The translations under genes and the position numbers were made by a program. The notes under the pieces were generated by a model. It had not been told where the DNA came from and made no database searches. It was given only the letters and a program-made list of their open reading frames with translations. Below, one piece after another: positions 47,291 through 58,588 of a DNA stretch of 64,000 nt. The number at the start of each line of letters is the position of its first letter. Position 1 is the stretch's first letter. This DNA comes from Xenorhabdus indica. GTDB taxonomy: Bacteria; Pseudomonadota; Gammaproteobacteria; Enterobacterales; Enterobacteriaceae. The stretch spans positions 1-64,000 of the forward strand of contig NZ_NKHP01000018.1 in NCBI RefSeq assembly GCF_014467235.1. The letters are read 5' to 3'.

Positions 47291-47503
47291 TTACAGCGCG
47301 GTGACGTTTCCAGCTGCAGGGCCTTTAGCGCCATTTTCAATAGTGAAGGAGACCTGCTGACCTTCATCAAGCGTTTTGTAGTTGTCACTCTGGATAGCAG
47401 AGAAATGTACGAATACATCCTTGCTGCCGTCGTTAGGAGTGATAAAGCCAAAACCTTTATCTGCGTTAAACCATTTTACTAAACCAGTCATTTTATTAGA
47501 CAT
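47291..47503 (-). CDS. Cold-shock protein, CspA/CspE family
   Basis: 70 residues, normal family length. It carries RNP1 KGFGFITP and RNP2 DVFVHFSAI, with the typical N-terminus [16 protein letters not shown]. It binds single-stranded RNA and acts as an RNA chaperone. The ribosome site GGAAG lies before the ATG at 47503. This looks like a resident, intact gene between the mobile fragments; the 430 bases upstream (47504-47933) contain no gene and probably include its 5' leader. Confidence 0.92.
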   Translation of the reverse strand: MSNKMTGLVKWFNADKGFGFITPNDGSKDVFVHFSAIQSDNYKTLDEGQQVSFTIENGAKGPAAGNVTAL

Positions 47504-47933
47504 AGATACTTCCTTTATTGATAAGCCACTAAGAGTGGCGATGATGGCCTGTAATTCGAGTTACTTATTTGGCACTTAGGAGGAGGCTCATGAAGAAGGA
47601 TATCTGTAGATAACACCTGAACTGAGGACTGCTTTACTAAAACTGCTTTCATAAGGTCTGTATTCCAAACCGATGGCGACATTAAGACATAGATAAATTA
47701 TTTTAGCAACGTTTATATTTTTTATTTTAACCAATTAAACTACTTAAACACCCTGCAGCTGATGTCCATTAGCTGCAGATCATGACAATATCAGACACTA
47801 ATCTCCCAGGGATCGACAGATATTATAAGTATCCTGCAAAACCGGCCCATTCAATTTTAGAGGTCTTCCGATATGCGCGAGGAATGGACGTTACTGGCAT
47901 TACTGTGTGGTCGCCTAAAAACCTATCTTAATT

Positions 47934-48915
47934 TCAAACGTCACTACAACGATCCTCTGCACGATCTGCTAGCCAATTCCCTATCCTTAACAGCAACGCA
48001 AGATATTCTTTGGATAATGCTTTGAGATTACTTTCATAGAATATCTGCGGATTATAATTAAAACACAGCGTAAAGCTTTCGGCGTCTTGGATAAGTAAAG
48101 TTAAATCCAGCTTAGAATAATGGCTATATATATCAATGATGCTTAACTGACAGTTATTGATATGTTTTATTTCGGGAAGTGTCGTTAAATAATTAAATCC
48201 TACCGAAAAATACAAAAGGCACTCATCAGGAGAATGCCGCAATGCATTAACTATGTCCTGATAAGATAACTGTCGGTTTTCCAGCAATGAGAACACATGC
48301 TTTTTGCAACGAGATAATAAATAGCTAAAAGGCTCTTCACTATTAATACCGATAAAGAAACTGGTCATATTGACGAAACAGCCAAGAGTATCTGCATCCT
48401 CTTGTGAGACACGATCTGTAGTCGGGATACCAATTGGTTGAATAGTCGGCATATTGCCAGCCTGCTTTAATACTATACATGACATCGCCAGCTAGGAACG
48501 CTTGATAATAGCTGACAAACTGCTGAAAGAAAGGCGTGATAGCATCATGATCGAAAAGGGTGTGATGTATTCTGCACAAGAGGACATGATGATCCGGAGT
48601 GTTCTCAAGCAGCCAGAAATTTACTAATGATAATTGTTCAAAGTTCGCTAACTCACGGCACGCAATCTCAAGCAACACGCTGTCACGTAAAGGGCGCTCT
48701 TCAGGCAATACCGCATTCAGAAGAGGAATATTTACCGTTGATGCGGGTACAATTCGGCTACAAACCGGATTGCTATCAAGATCAAACTGAGTGCGTAACA
48801 TTGAGTTTTGTTCAAGGATACGTGACACGCTATGGTTAACAACGCTTTCATTCATGCTGCCATGGATATCAATAGCGAAATAGATTTGGTACAGCCACGG
48901 ATTTTCGCTCATCAA
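47934..48915 (-). pseudogene. NRPS condensation-domain remnant
   Basis: The upstream part contains CRIHHTLFDHDAITPFFQQF, the HHxxxD condensation motif in its usual context, and YQAFLAG. A later part in another frame contains TLGCFVNMTSFFIGINSEEP, equivalent to the C5 motif (IGxFVNT). The join near 48480 is both frameshifted and shortened, and there is no adenylation or carrier domain. The 5' end of the remnant is cut exactly where the ICE gene PFL_4704-like begins on the other strand. Non-functional. Confidence 0.75.
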
Positions 48916-49478
48916 TTGCAGGACAGTGAAAACGGCAAAATTATCTTACTGGATGTCACAGCGGGAAAAACCGATGCCACTGAGCCAGTGCGGATTATTT
49001 ATCCCAATGAAAAATCAACCGATTCAACTAAAGAACCACAATCCCAGAACAAATCCCAGTTATCTGCACCCGTGCCGGTAGCGCTAACCCGTTATGCCGC
49101 CCAGCAGTTGTATGCCCCGTTACGTACCGTCGAACGGGTTATCGGCATTTAGCCGGTGAACCTGCATCTGGCTTCATCCATCACTACCCTCTATCCGTCA
49201 GAGCCGATTGACGTGACGCCGCTGGCCGGCTGGCGACTGGGTCATCACACACAGTGATGGCCCTGAAACTGCGCAATACCGCCAGACGCACTATCACGCT
49301 TGACCCACGCGCCTTGCAGGGACACTTTGTCACCGCAACGTTCCAGCATCGCTGGCTGGGAAAAGCCGGAACAGCGGAAGATACCATGGTGCTGTATCTC
49401 GTCACGCAAGGGCAGCCGGATAATGCGTTTATTCCTGAGCCGGTCTCGGTAAAACCGGGAGGCCGCGATGCAGATTAA
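48900..49478 (+). pseudogene. ICE protein of the PFL_4704/TIGR03749 type, decayed
   Basis: The frame encodes RIFAHQLQDSENGKIILLDV near its start and YAAQQLYAPLRTVERVIGI before an in-frame TAG at 49150-49152. The same frame continues through LHLASSITTLYPSEPIDV. The end of the protein (LKLRNTARRTITLDPRALQG and FQHRWLGKAGTAEDTMVLYL) is in a different frame. Stop plus frameshift make it a pseudogene. Order and content match the conjugation block of ICEHin1056-type elements. The 5' end is lost at the junction with the NRPS remnant. Confidence 0.7.
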
Positions 49479-50876
49479 ATCCAACAGTCTGGTGAAAATT
49501 CTGGTGCCGACCGTATTGGTGATTGGCGGGTTTATCGGGATTAAAAGTTGCAGCTCAACAGACAATACCGCGCCCGACACGCCCCAGAATAATGCACTGG
49601 CATCACTGTCCCCGGAGGAATTGCAGGCGCTGGGGGGGTGGCGACACGTCGGAAGATACCCTGCGCACGTTGGTGGGCACACTCAATAAAGTGCGGGCAG
49701 AGCAGAAACAGCTGAGTCAGCAGAACGCCGATATTCTGAAAGAAAATGACCAGTTAAAAAATCAGAGTCAGGATGTGGCAGGCCAGATAGACGCAGCCGT
49801 GGCTGCCATCCGTCAGGACGATGAACAGCGCCAGCGCGAGTTACAGGACGACCAACGGGGATTACTGGCACAGATTGATTTGCTGACAGAGCGATTACAT
49901 TCAACGCCTGTGTCTGCGCCGGATAATCCGATACCGCTGGGCATCGGGCTGGCTGGTAGTTCCTATTCGTCCGGAACAGGCAGAGGGCAGGATGAGCTTA
50001 TCTGGGTCATCCCTGCCGATGAAAAAGTCCCGGATATGCAAACGGCCGGCAATAGCAAAACCCCGCCGCCATTTCCGACTTCATTTTTAAGCGAAAAATC
50101 CACCGCCGGGCAAAAAGTACAGAATGCCCCGGCGCTAAAGGAAAAGCATGAAAAACCGGTTTATACCCTGCCGGAAAATGCCACGTTGGTAGGCAGTCAG
50201 GCGATGACCGCGTTATTAGGTCGCGTGCCGATTAATGGCACCGTCACTGACCCGTATCCGTTCAAAATTCTTATCGGCAAAGACAACCTGACGGCTAACG
50301 GTATCGAGCTGCCGGAGGTGGAAGGAGCGGTGGTGTCGGGCTCTGCCAGTGGTGACTGGACACTGTCCTGCGTGCGGGGGTCAGGCCAATTCCATCACTT
50401 TTGTTTTTCAGGATGGCACTGTGCGCACGTTGCCGGGCAGCGGGCAACATCAGCAGGGTATCGGCTAGCTGTCTGATGAAAACGGCATTCCCTGTATCAG
50501 CGGTGAGCGCAAATCCAATGCCAGCACCTATCTGCCGACGTTGTTTGCCCTGTCCGCCAATTCTGCCGGCGATGCCCTGAACGAAAGCCAGCGAACCGCA
50601 CAAACCAACGGTACCGGCGGCATCACGTCCGCATTAACCGACAATGCCGGACAAGCAACCCTAGGCAAAGCTGTGGCCGGTGGCATGAATGAGATGAGCG
50701 AATGGCTCAAGCAGCGTTACAGCCAGACGTTCGATACGGTTTACGTCCCGCCCGGCGCTAAGTTAGTGGTGCATATCACACAACGTCTGGCGATTGATTA
50801 TGAAACGACAGGCCGTAAGGTGCGTTACGGTTTTAGTGAGCCAGTTCAACGTCATCATCAGGAAGCCTTAGATTAA
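49468..50876 (+). pseudogene. ICE protein of the PFL_4705/TIGR03752 (TraB-like) type, frameshifted
   Basis: It starts at ATG 49468 with a membrane anchor (ILVPTVLVIGGFIGI). A frameshift at the G run near 49637 is followed by a coiled-coil-like segment (NKVRAEQKQLSQQNADILKE). A second shift near 50385 and a TGA near 50475 precede the end (PPGAKLVVHITQRLAIDYE). TraB-like proteins link the inner and outer membrane parts of a conjugation type IV system. All parts are present, only the frame is broken. Confidence 0.7.
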
Positions 50877-51232
50877 TGGAAACAACTTCTTCTCCATGGC
50901 TGTTTTGTGCCAGCCCGCCCTATTGCCTGCAAATCAATATCACGGAACAGGCTGAACCGACATTGGTTCAACTTGACTGGCGCTCTGCCCGTACCAAAGG
51001 CAGTCAATTGACTCTCTTTAGCAGCAATGAGAGCCGATTGCTGAATGACGGTGATTTTACCGTCTTTCGTCTGACCGACACCCAGTGGCAGACTGTCGTG
51101 GAAAGTCACGCCACGCCAGCACCTGAACAGTGGGAACGTCTGCCCTTTACCTTATCGGAACTGGCGGTACACCCGGAATTTTCCACGTTTACCCTTATTA
51201 GTGGCACGGAGGCTCAGGGATGCGAAAAATAA
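50876..51232 (+). CDS. ICE conjugation-block hypothetical protein
   Basis: 118 residues, starting in a TAATG overlap with the preceding gene and ending 13 bases inside the next, the tight coupling typical of conjugation operons. No signal peptide or membrane segment. I do not recognise its family beyond position. It is intact in a block where its neighbours are broken, probably because it is short. Confidence 0.5.
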   Translation: METTSSPWLFCASPPYCLQINITEQAEPTLVQLDWRSARTKGSQLTLFSSNESRLLNDGDFTVFRLTDTQWQTVVESHATPAPEQWERLPFTLSELAVHPEFSTFTLISGTEAQGCEK

Positions 51233-51621
51233 CCTGCGCTATCGTATTAGGCCTGACGGGGCTGATGGCAGGCTGTTCGACGTCGAAAGAGACGTTGCTC
51301 CCGGCCGGAGAACAGACGGTACTGGCGATGTGGCAGGTAAGCAACGCGGGGCATAGCACAACCTCGGCAAGGCAAATTTTGCGCCGGGCCTTAACCCCGG
51401 CCGAACGGAGTCGGGCATTGAGTGAGCCTGACAGCTACAGCCGTTCGGCTGAACATGAAATCAGTCAGCAGTTTCCCCTCTTACCCAACCCCGATATGGT
51501 GATGTATGTCTATCCGCATCTGGTTGCTGGTAAGACCCCGATACCGGGTTACAACACGGTGTTCCCGTTTTATCAGCAGGTGCAGTATGCCCTGCCGGGT
51601 GAACGCACGGAGGCACGGTAA
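51220..51621 (+). CDS. ICE lipoprotein of the TIGR03751 type
   Basis: 133 residues. The N-terminus has a lipoprotein signal with lipobox LMAGC near residue 19. The rest has VLAMWQVSNAGHSTTSARQI and a C-terminal PGYNTVFPFYQQVQYALPGE. Its position between the TraB-like and TraC-like genes is that of the conserved ICE lipoprotein, a likely TraV-like outer-membrane pore component. The stop overlaps the next ATG (TAATG). Confidence 0.65.
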   Translation: MRKITCAIVLGLTGLMAGCSTSKETLLPAGEQTVLAMWQVSNAGHSTTSARQILRRALTPAERSRALSEPDSYSRSAEHEISQQFPLLPNPDMVMYVYPHLVAGKTPIPGYNTVFPFYQQVQYALPGERTEAR

Positions 51622-53431
51622 TGACCAATCCTAACGCATTGCAGCGCCCCGGCAAACTGCGTTAATCGGATGAAGCGGCGATTTACCGGGTAAATCCGTC
51701 CATTATCGACTACCTGCCTTGGGTGGAATATCTGGAAGACGGGCAGTGTCTGTTGCTGGATAATGGCGTGTCCGTGGGGGCAGTTTATCAAATTGAACCG
51801 GTCGCTACCGAAGGGCGTCCAGCTAAACGGTTGATTGAAATTCGCGATCAACTGGAAGATGCGGTTCAGGACAGTCTGGACGAGGATGATATTTCGCCGT
51901 GGGTGGTGCAGTTCTTTTGTCAGGATGACGATGATCCTGCCGATTATCTCAATACCTTGCGGGACTACGTGAAACCGTGGGCACAGGGTACAGACTTTAC
52001 CGAGGCTTTTCTGGCGGAATCAGAACGTCACCTGAACAATATCGCCCAGCCTGACGGAATATTTCAGGATTCTCTGATTACTGGTCAGCCGTGGCGGGGG
52101 CAGCAGCGCCAGACCCGCATGGTCGTTTACCGCTGGTTGCCTGCGCATAAATCGAAGGTTCACCACCAAACGGAATCATCGGTGGCGGCACTCAATCAGG
52201 TCTGTGAACGACTGGTTTCCTCACTGGCATCAGCCGGTATTGTGGCAATCCGGCAACAGGGTGAGTAGATCCACAGTTGGTTACTGCGTCATTTTAATCC
52301 CGCACCGGATTGGGGCATGGCAAAAGCCGATTTTTACCGCACGGTAAGTTATGAACCGCCCGCATCGTCCGATCTCCCGGTTAACAATGATTTTGCCGAA
52401 AGCCTGTGGTTTACCCCGCCGGTGTCTGATCCCGACAACGGTCTCTGGTGGTTTGACGGCTTGCCACATAAAGCCGTTCCGGTTGAACGCCTGCGGCGTC
52501 CGCCAGAGCCGGGCACCCTGACAGGGGAAGTGAAACGGGGTGACAATATCAATGCCCTGATGGATATGATGCCGGAAGGCACCGTGGTCATGCTGACCAT
52601 TGTGGCACAGGCTCAGGATACACTGGAAGAGAGCTTTACCCGGCTGGCAAAAAACGCGGTGGGAGAAAATACCGAATCGCTGCGTGTCCGGCAGGATGTA
52701 CAGGAGGTGAAGGAATTACTGGGGCGACGGCATAAACTGTACCGCAGTGCACTGACCTTTCTGGTGCGCGGTAAGGATTTGGGTAATCTGAACCAGCGGG
52801 TGCATCAGTTATCTTCGACACTACTGAGTGCCGGATTACAGCCTGTGCGACCGGAATTCAGTGTGTCTCCGCTGAATGCCTATTTACGGGCGTTGCCAAT
52901 GTGCTTTAACCCGCAGAAAGACAAAAAACACGGGTACAGTCGCCTGATGTGGGTACAGCATCTGGCAGGACTTATGCCGGTCGCCGGGCGTTCAACCGGC
53001 ACCGGACATCCGGGCTTCAGCTTCTTTAATCGCGGCGGAGCGCCACTGACCTTTGATCCGATGAACAAACAGGATCGCACCCAGAATGCCCACTTATTGC
53101 TGTTTGGCCCGACCGGCGCAGGCAAATCCGCTACATTGTGCGCCTCGCTGGTACAATTGATGGCGATCCACCGACCGCGCCTGTTTATTGTCGAAGCGGG
53201 GAACAGTTTTGGGCTGTTGGCAGGCTATTACGCCAGTCTGGGGCTGACCGTGAATAAAATCGGTATCAAACCGGGTTGTGGCGTCAGTCTGGCTTTGTTT
53301 GCCGATGCGCATCAACTGCTGCAACTCAGTCCCAAACAATTACGTATTCATGAAACCGATATTCCGGAGACCGATGCAGCACAGGAAGACGGCGATGAAC
53401 AGCGCGATATTCTAGGGGAAATGGAAATTTG

Positions 53432-53432
<1 letters not shown>
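51621..53432 (+). pseudogene. ICE conjugation ATPase (PFL_4706/TraC type), stops and 3' truncation
   Basis: One continuous frame from ATG 51621 is interrupted by TAA at about 51663 and TAG at about 52266. It contains DIPETDAAQEDGD near its end and the Walker A motif FGPTGAGKSATLC near 53100. Full TraC-type ATPases are about 900 residues; here the frame ends at 53430, just after Walker A, because an IS3-type remnant begins. The protein would power pilus assembly and DNA transfer. Not functional. Confidence 0.75.
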
Positions 53433-53808
<376 letters not shown>

Positions 53809-54361
53809 ACCGGACGTTATAAACTTGATAATTTTCCTAATATTCAAAGTGCTTTCTGTCATACTGGCCGCTACTTCATCATGACAGGAAGATGTAAAAC
53901 AGGCTGAGTTCTTCCAGCCGACTCTAACTATGCCTGGATAGCCGACAATGGCTTAACTGTACTTTGTAGGACGACGGTTCGATCACCGTTGTCAGAGCTA
54001 CTCAGTTCTCCGGCAACAGTGTGATGAATAATGAAGCTCTGAAAGCACTCCGTCTTGCTAAATCTGTCGGACCAAATCCTGCAAATCTGGCAGTAGATAT
54101 CCTCTTACATATCAGTTTTGAGTTGAAATAACTCATCATATCCGATCAAATATTCTAATAATTGAAATGTTCTGATTATTTTATATTCAACTTCTATGTT
54201 TTATTTACGTCATTATTTTTATTTATGTGATTTATTTTATTAATCATCATAATTATATTGCACTGGTTTTTATGCGTATTTACTGATAAAAAGTACAGCG
54301 TTTTTGATTTTTCATCATCCATGAAAACTATATTTTATATTAAATTGCTGAGGATTTGCTT
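53809..54361. other. Gene-poor stretch between the ICE remnant and the second biosynthetic operon
   Basis: The first 330 bases contain a 55-codon open frame (about 53967-54131) with no start or recognised similarity, probably a gene scrap. The last 230 bases are very AT-rich and must include the promoter of the operon starting at 54362. I could not define its -10 and -35 with confidence. Confidence 0.4.
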
Positions 54362-54826
54362 ATGGAAAAATATATTTCTGCGGTATGTGATGAAGTCTCT
54401 TCTATTACTCTTACTGATAAAAATATGATTAATGAAGATTCTTCATTAATTAATGAATTAGGTGCGGATTCTTTAGATATTATTGATCTTACTTTTAATC
54501 TGGGTAAAAAATTTAAAATTACTATGCCTACCAAGAGTGTATTCACTCATGTGATGGAAACTGCGCCTGAAGATATTATCAATAACCTAGTTATTGGCGA
54601 TGTACTGACTGAAGAGGGTAAAGGGTTACTTGCTTTTGGTTGTTATAAATACACACAAAAACAATTGGATGCTATCCATACACTAGGGGATTTATTTGGT
54701 GAGACGAACATTCATAACTGGGCTTCGTTATGTAAAAGCGTTTTTGAATCAGAGAGTAAAAATGCAGATAAGATCATTTTAGATGAAATTGAACAATATT
54801 GTCATAATATGAAAACCAAATCATAA
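54362..54826 (+). CDS. Acyl carrier protein with C-terminal extension
   Basis: 154 residues from ATG 54362. The first 80 form an ACP, with LGADSLDIIDLTFNLGKKF carrying the Ser for phosphopantetheine near residue 39. ACPs of type II systems are usually 75-90 residues; here a further 70 residues follow (LLAFGCYKYTQKQLDAIHTL...). I do not recognise that part. It begins an operon of type II ketosynthase genes and should carry the growing chain. The extension may bind a partner enzyme. Confidence 0.8.
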   Translation: MEKYISAVCDEVSSITLTDKNMINEDSSLINELGADSLDIIDLTFNLGKKFKITMPTKSVFTHVMETAPEDIINNLVIGDVLTEEGKGLLAFGCYKYTQKQLDAIHTLGDLFGETNIHNWASLCKSVFESESKNADKIILDEIEQYCHNMKTKS

Positions 54827-54938
54827 ATTTATGACAGCCATTTAAATGTTATACTAATTTTTCGTTAACTCTCCGTTAATGATTTGATTTTTTTTAATTT
54901 AAGTCAAATCTGATATTTTTACTAAGGTGGTAGTAAAA

Positions 54939-56201
54939 ATGGCTGGTATCACGACAGAAAGAGTGGTTGTAACCGGTTATGGTTTAATTGTTCGTAATCA
55001 TAATTGCCCACATACTTTATTCCATTCATTAATGGAGGGTAAATCACTTATCTGTGAAGATGAGTTGTTAAAAGAGAATGGAATAAGTCATATTCCAAGT
55101 GCAAAATTAACTTCCGAAGACATAAACCAACTGCGTAATCAATTTAGTTCAACAGATAATTTTGCCAATAACCTTGTTTTTCTGATGGCATATTGTGCCA
55201 GCAAAAACAGTTTGAAAATGGCAGGGTTAAGCCGTGAAGAACTGATGCAATATCAATGTGAATTATTTTTTGCCAATAATAAAATACTTATTGATGGTAA
55301 TACACTGAGTCAATATCTCAATAAAGAGCAGTCTTTGTCAGAGTCCGTTGATATTGAAAATATAGCCTCACTGATCCGTCCGTATGAAATTTCTGAAGAA
55401 TTGATTAAGCATTTCCATTTATCGGGGCAGACAAGAGTATACGGTGATGCCTGTACCGCAGGTATGGCCGCACTCTATTCTGCATATCGGACAATTAAAA
55501 GCGGCCGAAGTCAGATCGCTCTGGTTGGTGCTTCTGAAGAAGCTACCCATCCTGTCACACAGGCATTATTTAAAAAAGTCAAAGCTCTTTATAACGGTGA
55601 ATTTACTGAATTAAATCAATCATCACGGGCATTTGATAAAGACCGCTCAGGCTGTGTTTTAGCAGATGCTTCCGCATTTCTTGTGGTTGAAAATTATTCT
55701 CATGCTCTTGCTCGCAACGCCACGATATTAGCTGAGATTGCCGGAATGTCCCGTCAGTCTGAAGGCTACAAAATGACATCAACGGATTTATCGGGGCAAT
55801 ATTATCTCAACTCTATGTCTGCGGCGCTGGAAGATGCTGAATTATGCCCTGAAGATATAGATCATATCAATGCGCATGGTACTTCAACGGTCAGTAATGA
55901 TCTGGCGGAAAGTAAAGCGATTCACGACCTGTTTCCACATAAGCCTCCCGTTATTTCCACAAAATCAGCAATCGGTCATTCGCTGGCAACCAGTGGATTA
56001 TTGGAAGCCATACTCACCATCGAAACGCTGAATAATTATCAACTGCTCCCCAGCCTTAACTTTTCTGAGTCGGGGAAAACGGATGGCCTTATCAATGTCA
56101 ACAAAACGGCAAGAGCCATACATGCTAACCATATTCTCAGTAATTCTTTTGGTTTTGGCGGAGAAAATAGCAGCCTGATCTTAAAACGTGCAGAGGGGTA
56201 A
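54939..56201 (+). CDS. Type II beta-ketoacyl synthase (KS alpha-like)
   Basis: 420 residues from ATG 54939 with AAGGTGG upstream. Active-site Cys in GDACTAGMAAL near 174, His in INAHGTSTVSND near 320 and His in KSAIGHSLATSG near 355, ending in the usual FGFGGENSSLIL. It should condense malonyl-ACP with acyl-ACP. It differs from FabF in its long N-terminal part (residues about 20-150). It is followed three bases later by a KS-like partner without the Cys, which suggests a KS/chain-length-factor pair. Confidence 0.85.
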   Translation: MAGITTERVVVTGYGLIVRNHNCPHTLFHSLMEGKSLICEDELLKENGISHIPSAKLTSEDINQLRNQFSSTDNFANNLVFLMAYCASKNSLKMAGLSREELMQYQCELFFANNKILIDGNTLSQYLNKEQSLSESVDIENIASLIRPYEISEELIKHFHLSGQTRVYGDACTAGMAALYSAYRTIKSGRSQIALVGASEEATHPVTQALFKKVKALYNGEFTELNQSSRAFDKDRSGCVLADASAFLVVENYSHALARNATILAEIAGMSRQSEGYKMTSTDLSGQYYLNSMSAALEDAELCPEDIDHINAHGTSTVSNDLAESKAIHDLFPHKPPVISTKSAIGHSLATSGLLEAILTIETLNNYQLLPSLNFSESGKTDGLINVNKTARAIHANHILSNSFGFGGENSSLILKRAEG

Positions 56202-56204
56202 CAC

Positions 56205-57299
56205 ATGGCGATTTATATCACCGGCGGTTGCACCTTATTGCCTGATAATCTGAGCATGAGCAATATTATTGATGGAAATATTAAAGGTGCTGTTTTATCC
56301 GGCAATACACCACATTTGCCTCAGATTATAGGGGAAAGATTCATTAGAGAAGGGGATTTTGTTATGCCTGCTGTCGATAAGATAATCCGGCGAGCCAGCC
56401 ATCCGCAAAGCCAGTGGGTACTCTATACGGGAATTAAAACTTGGGAAAAGGGTATCGGAGAGCATTTTCCTCCTGAACAACGGGGATTATTTCTTGGCTT
56501 AGGCACTACGGATGCGGATAACAATGCTTACTTTATTGCTTCTGATGCAAAAAATGATGGGGATTATGTCTCCAGATCGTTAGTCGAAAGACCACCATTG
56601 ATGGGGTTGATGTTATTGAATACGTCAACAGCCAGCCATTTGTCACAACATCTGAACATAATGGGTGATAATGCCTTCTTTTCCCCGCAAGTTGATGCGG
56701 GAGGCCATGCTCTGCTGGAAGGTTATTACAGCATCAAAGAAAAACGAAGCCAGTTTGTGCTTTGTGGTGGCAACGCCCAGAAAATTTCAGCGTGGTACTA
56801 TCTTGCTTATGAGCGGTTAATCGGGAACACGCCGTGGTTACCTGCGGAAGCTGCTTCGTTTACTGCGTTACATCATGATGACCGGAATGCGGATAGCGAG
56901 TTGGTCTATGTTAACCGCACGATTATTCATAGCAGTCATCACTATCAGCATTTTCTGTCGCAAGCACTGAATGCCGGGTCACCCTATCAAATTATTCATG
57001 TCGGCAGGCTAGAGCATGACGCTATTCCGCTGACATACGCAATTTTTCCTGAGGCTGTTCAGTTTCATCTTGATAAAGCCATCGGATACACCGGGCCAGC
57101 GGCTGTTTTTATTGCAAGTAATCTTGCCATCGAATTGCACCAAAAATCATTGGTACTAGATAACACCCATACTCACATCCAAACCCGATTGACCTGTCAG
57201 CAAGCGTCGCCAAAGGTGCTGATACTGGTTCATGGTCTGGAAAAACAGTGCATTGCTGTTTTGCTCGATATGAACATGCCCGGGAGAGAATTATCATGA
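56205..57299 (+). CDS. KS-like protein lacking the active-site Cys (chain-length-factor-like)
   Basis: 364 residues with a thiolase-fold outline. The segment where the Cys would lie reads FFSPQVDAGGHALLEGYY near 170, without Cys; the HGTST-equivalent His is also not present. Such inactive partners (CLF) shape the chain-length cavity in type II PKS. It is short for a CLF (usually about 400) and diverged. Overlaps the next gene by four bases (ATGA), so translation is coupled. Confidence 0.65.
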   Translation: MAIYITGGCTLLPDNLSMSNIIDGNIKGAVLSGNTPHLPQIIGERFIREGDFVMPAVDKIIRRASHPQSQWVLYTGIKTWEKGIGEHFPPEQRGLFLGLGTTDADNNAYFIASDAKNDGDYVSRSLVERPPLMGLMLLNTSTASHLSQHLNIMGDNAFFSPQVDAGGHALLEGYYSIKEKRSQFVLCGGNAQKISAWYYLAYERLIGNTPWLPAEAASFTALHHDDRNADSELVYVNRTIIHSSHHYQHFLSQALNAGSPYQIIHVGRLEHDAIPLTYAIFPEAVQFHLDKAIGYTGPAAVFIASNLAIELHQKSLVLDNTHTHIQTRLTCQQASPKVLILVHGLEKQCIAVLLDMNMPGRELS

Positions 57300-58588
57300 T
57301 ATCCAATCGTCGTGTTGTTGTGACCGGTATGGGCGTTGTGAGTGCTTTCGGAACTCAGCTTGATACTGTCTGGAAAAAACTCTGTGCAGGTGAATCCGCT
57401 ATCAGCCCTCTGACATTTGAGGATAACGGAACCCTGCCAATCAAATATGCTGCCCGAATCGATTTCAATACCCTACTGGCTGAAAATTCAGCTTACCTAC
57501 CCGCATCCGGTCTTACCGATCGGCGGGGAGTCATGGGATTTATTTCAGCGTTTAAGGCATTAGAGGATGCGGGATTACTGGCACTGCCACACATCAATGA
57601 ACAGCATATTGGTATTTATGGATGTAGTGGTGTCAGTGAAATTTCGGAGAATGATAGACAGTTATGGCGTGAAAGCCGCCAGGTAGAAGATACCGACCCA
57701 CAAGATATTGAGGCGTTATTCAGGCAGCGTCATAACCTGAGTTTTTGTTCCGGTATCAGGTGCAGTAACGATGGGATGATTAATGCCATTGCGAGCCAAT
57801 TTTCGTTATCGGGGCCTGCAATAAACCTGAATGCCGCTTGTGCCGGAGCAACCCATGCTATCGGACTGGCCTGTCAGTCGATCAAAAGAGGTGAAGCAGC
57901 CATTATGCTGGCGGGAAGTGCGGATTCAGTCATCAATCTGCATACCCTAATCGGCCTAAAATTATTGGGTGCTACCGCAACAACAGAAAAGTGGGGAAAT
58001 ACACTTTGTCGTCCTTTTGATAAAGATCGTAGTGGATTAGTGGCGGGTGAAGGCGGAGCATTTTTAGTGCTTGAAAGCGAAGAGCATGCCCGGCGCCGGG
58101 GCGCTAAGATCTATGCTGAAATTAAAGGCTATGGCGCTTCACTGGACGCTTATAAACTAACGGCTCCGCATCCCAATGGTATCGGCGCAGAAAATGCCAT
58201 CAGACGGGCAATTGGAGACAGTGGTTTATCACTGGATCAGATCGATTATATCAATGCTCACGGTACGTCAACGCCACTGAATGATGCTCAGGAATCCGCT
58301 GTGATAAAGCGCATTTTTGGTTCCCGGCCGCCGCTGGTTTCATCAACCAAGTCAATGTTAGGTCATTGGATAGCTGCCGCAGGCGCTATTGAAGCGGTCG
58401 CTACGGTTTTGACGGTAAAACATCACTTCATTCCACCCACTATTAATTTTACAACGCCTGATCCACTTTGTGATTTGGACTATGTTCCCAATAAAGGGCG
58501 GTCTTTTTCTGTGAAAAATGCAATATCCAACTCATTTGGTTTCGGTGGAATTAATTCCTGCTTAGTCATAGGGGATTACAATGAATAA
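57296..58588 (+). CDS. Type II beta-ketoacyl synthase, second active copy
   Basis: 430 residues from the ATG at 57296, which overlaps the previous stop as ATGA. The first residues RRVVVTGMGVVSAFG are canonical FabF-type. Cys in LNAACAGATHAIGLACQ near 183, His in INAHGTSTPLND near 321, His in KSMLGHWIAAAG near 356. Closer to housekeeping FabF than the KS at 54939. It may act in a different step, for example initiation against elongation. Overlaps the next gene by eight bases. Confidence 0.88.
   Translation: MISNRRVVVTGMGVVSAFGTQLDTVWKKLCAGESAISPLTFEDNGTLPIKYAARIDFNTLLAENSAYLPASGLTDRRGVMGFISAFKALEDAGLLALPHINEQHIGIYGCSGVSEISENDRQLWRESRQVEDTDPQDIEALFRQRHNLSFCSGIRCSNDGMINAIASQFSLSGPAINLNAACAGATHAIGLACQSIKRGEAAIMLAGSADSVINLHTLIGLKLLGATATTEKWGNTLCRPFDKDRSGLVAGEGGAFLVLESEEHARRRGAKIYAEIKGYGASLDAYKLTAPHPNGIGAENAIRRAIGDSGLSLDQIDYINAHGTSTPLNDAQESAVIKRIFGSRPPLVSSTKSMLGHWIAAAGAIEAVATVLTVKHHFIPPTINFTTPDPLCDLDYVPNKGRSFSVKNAISNSFGFGGINSCLVIGDYNE

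Noticed and set aside
47873-47953. A short plus-strand frame starting MREEWTLLALL
   Set aside because: It overlaps the NRPS remnant end, has no convincing ribosome site and matches nothing I know.
54939-58588. Housekeeping fatty-acid synthesis locus
   Set aside because: The Cys-lacking KS partner, the aminotransferase-AAR fusion and the absence of fabD, fabH and acpP order make a core fab locus unlikely.
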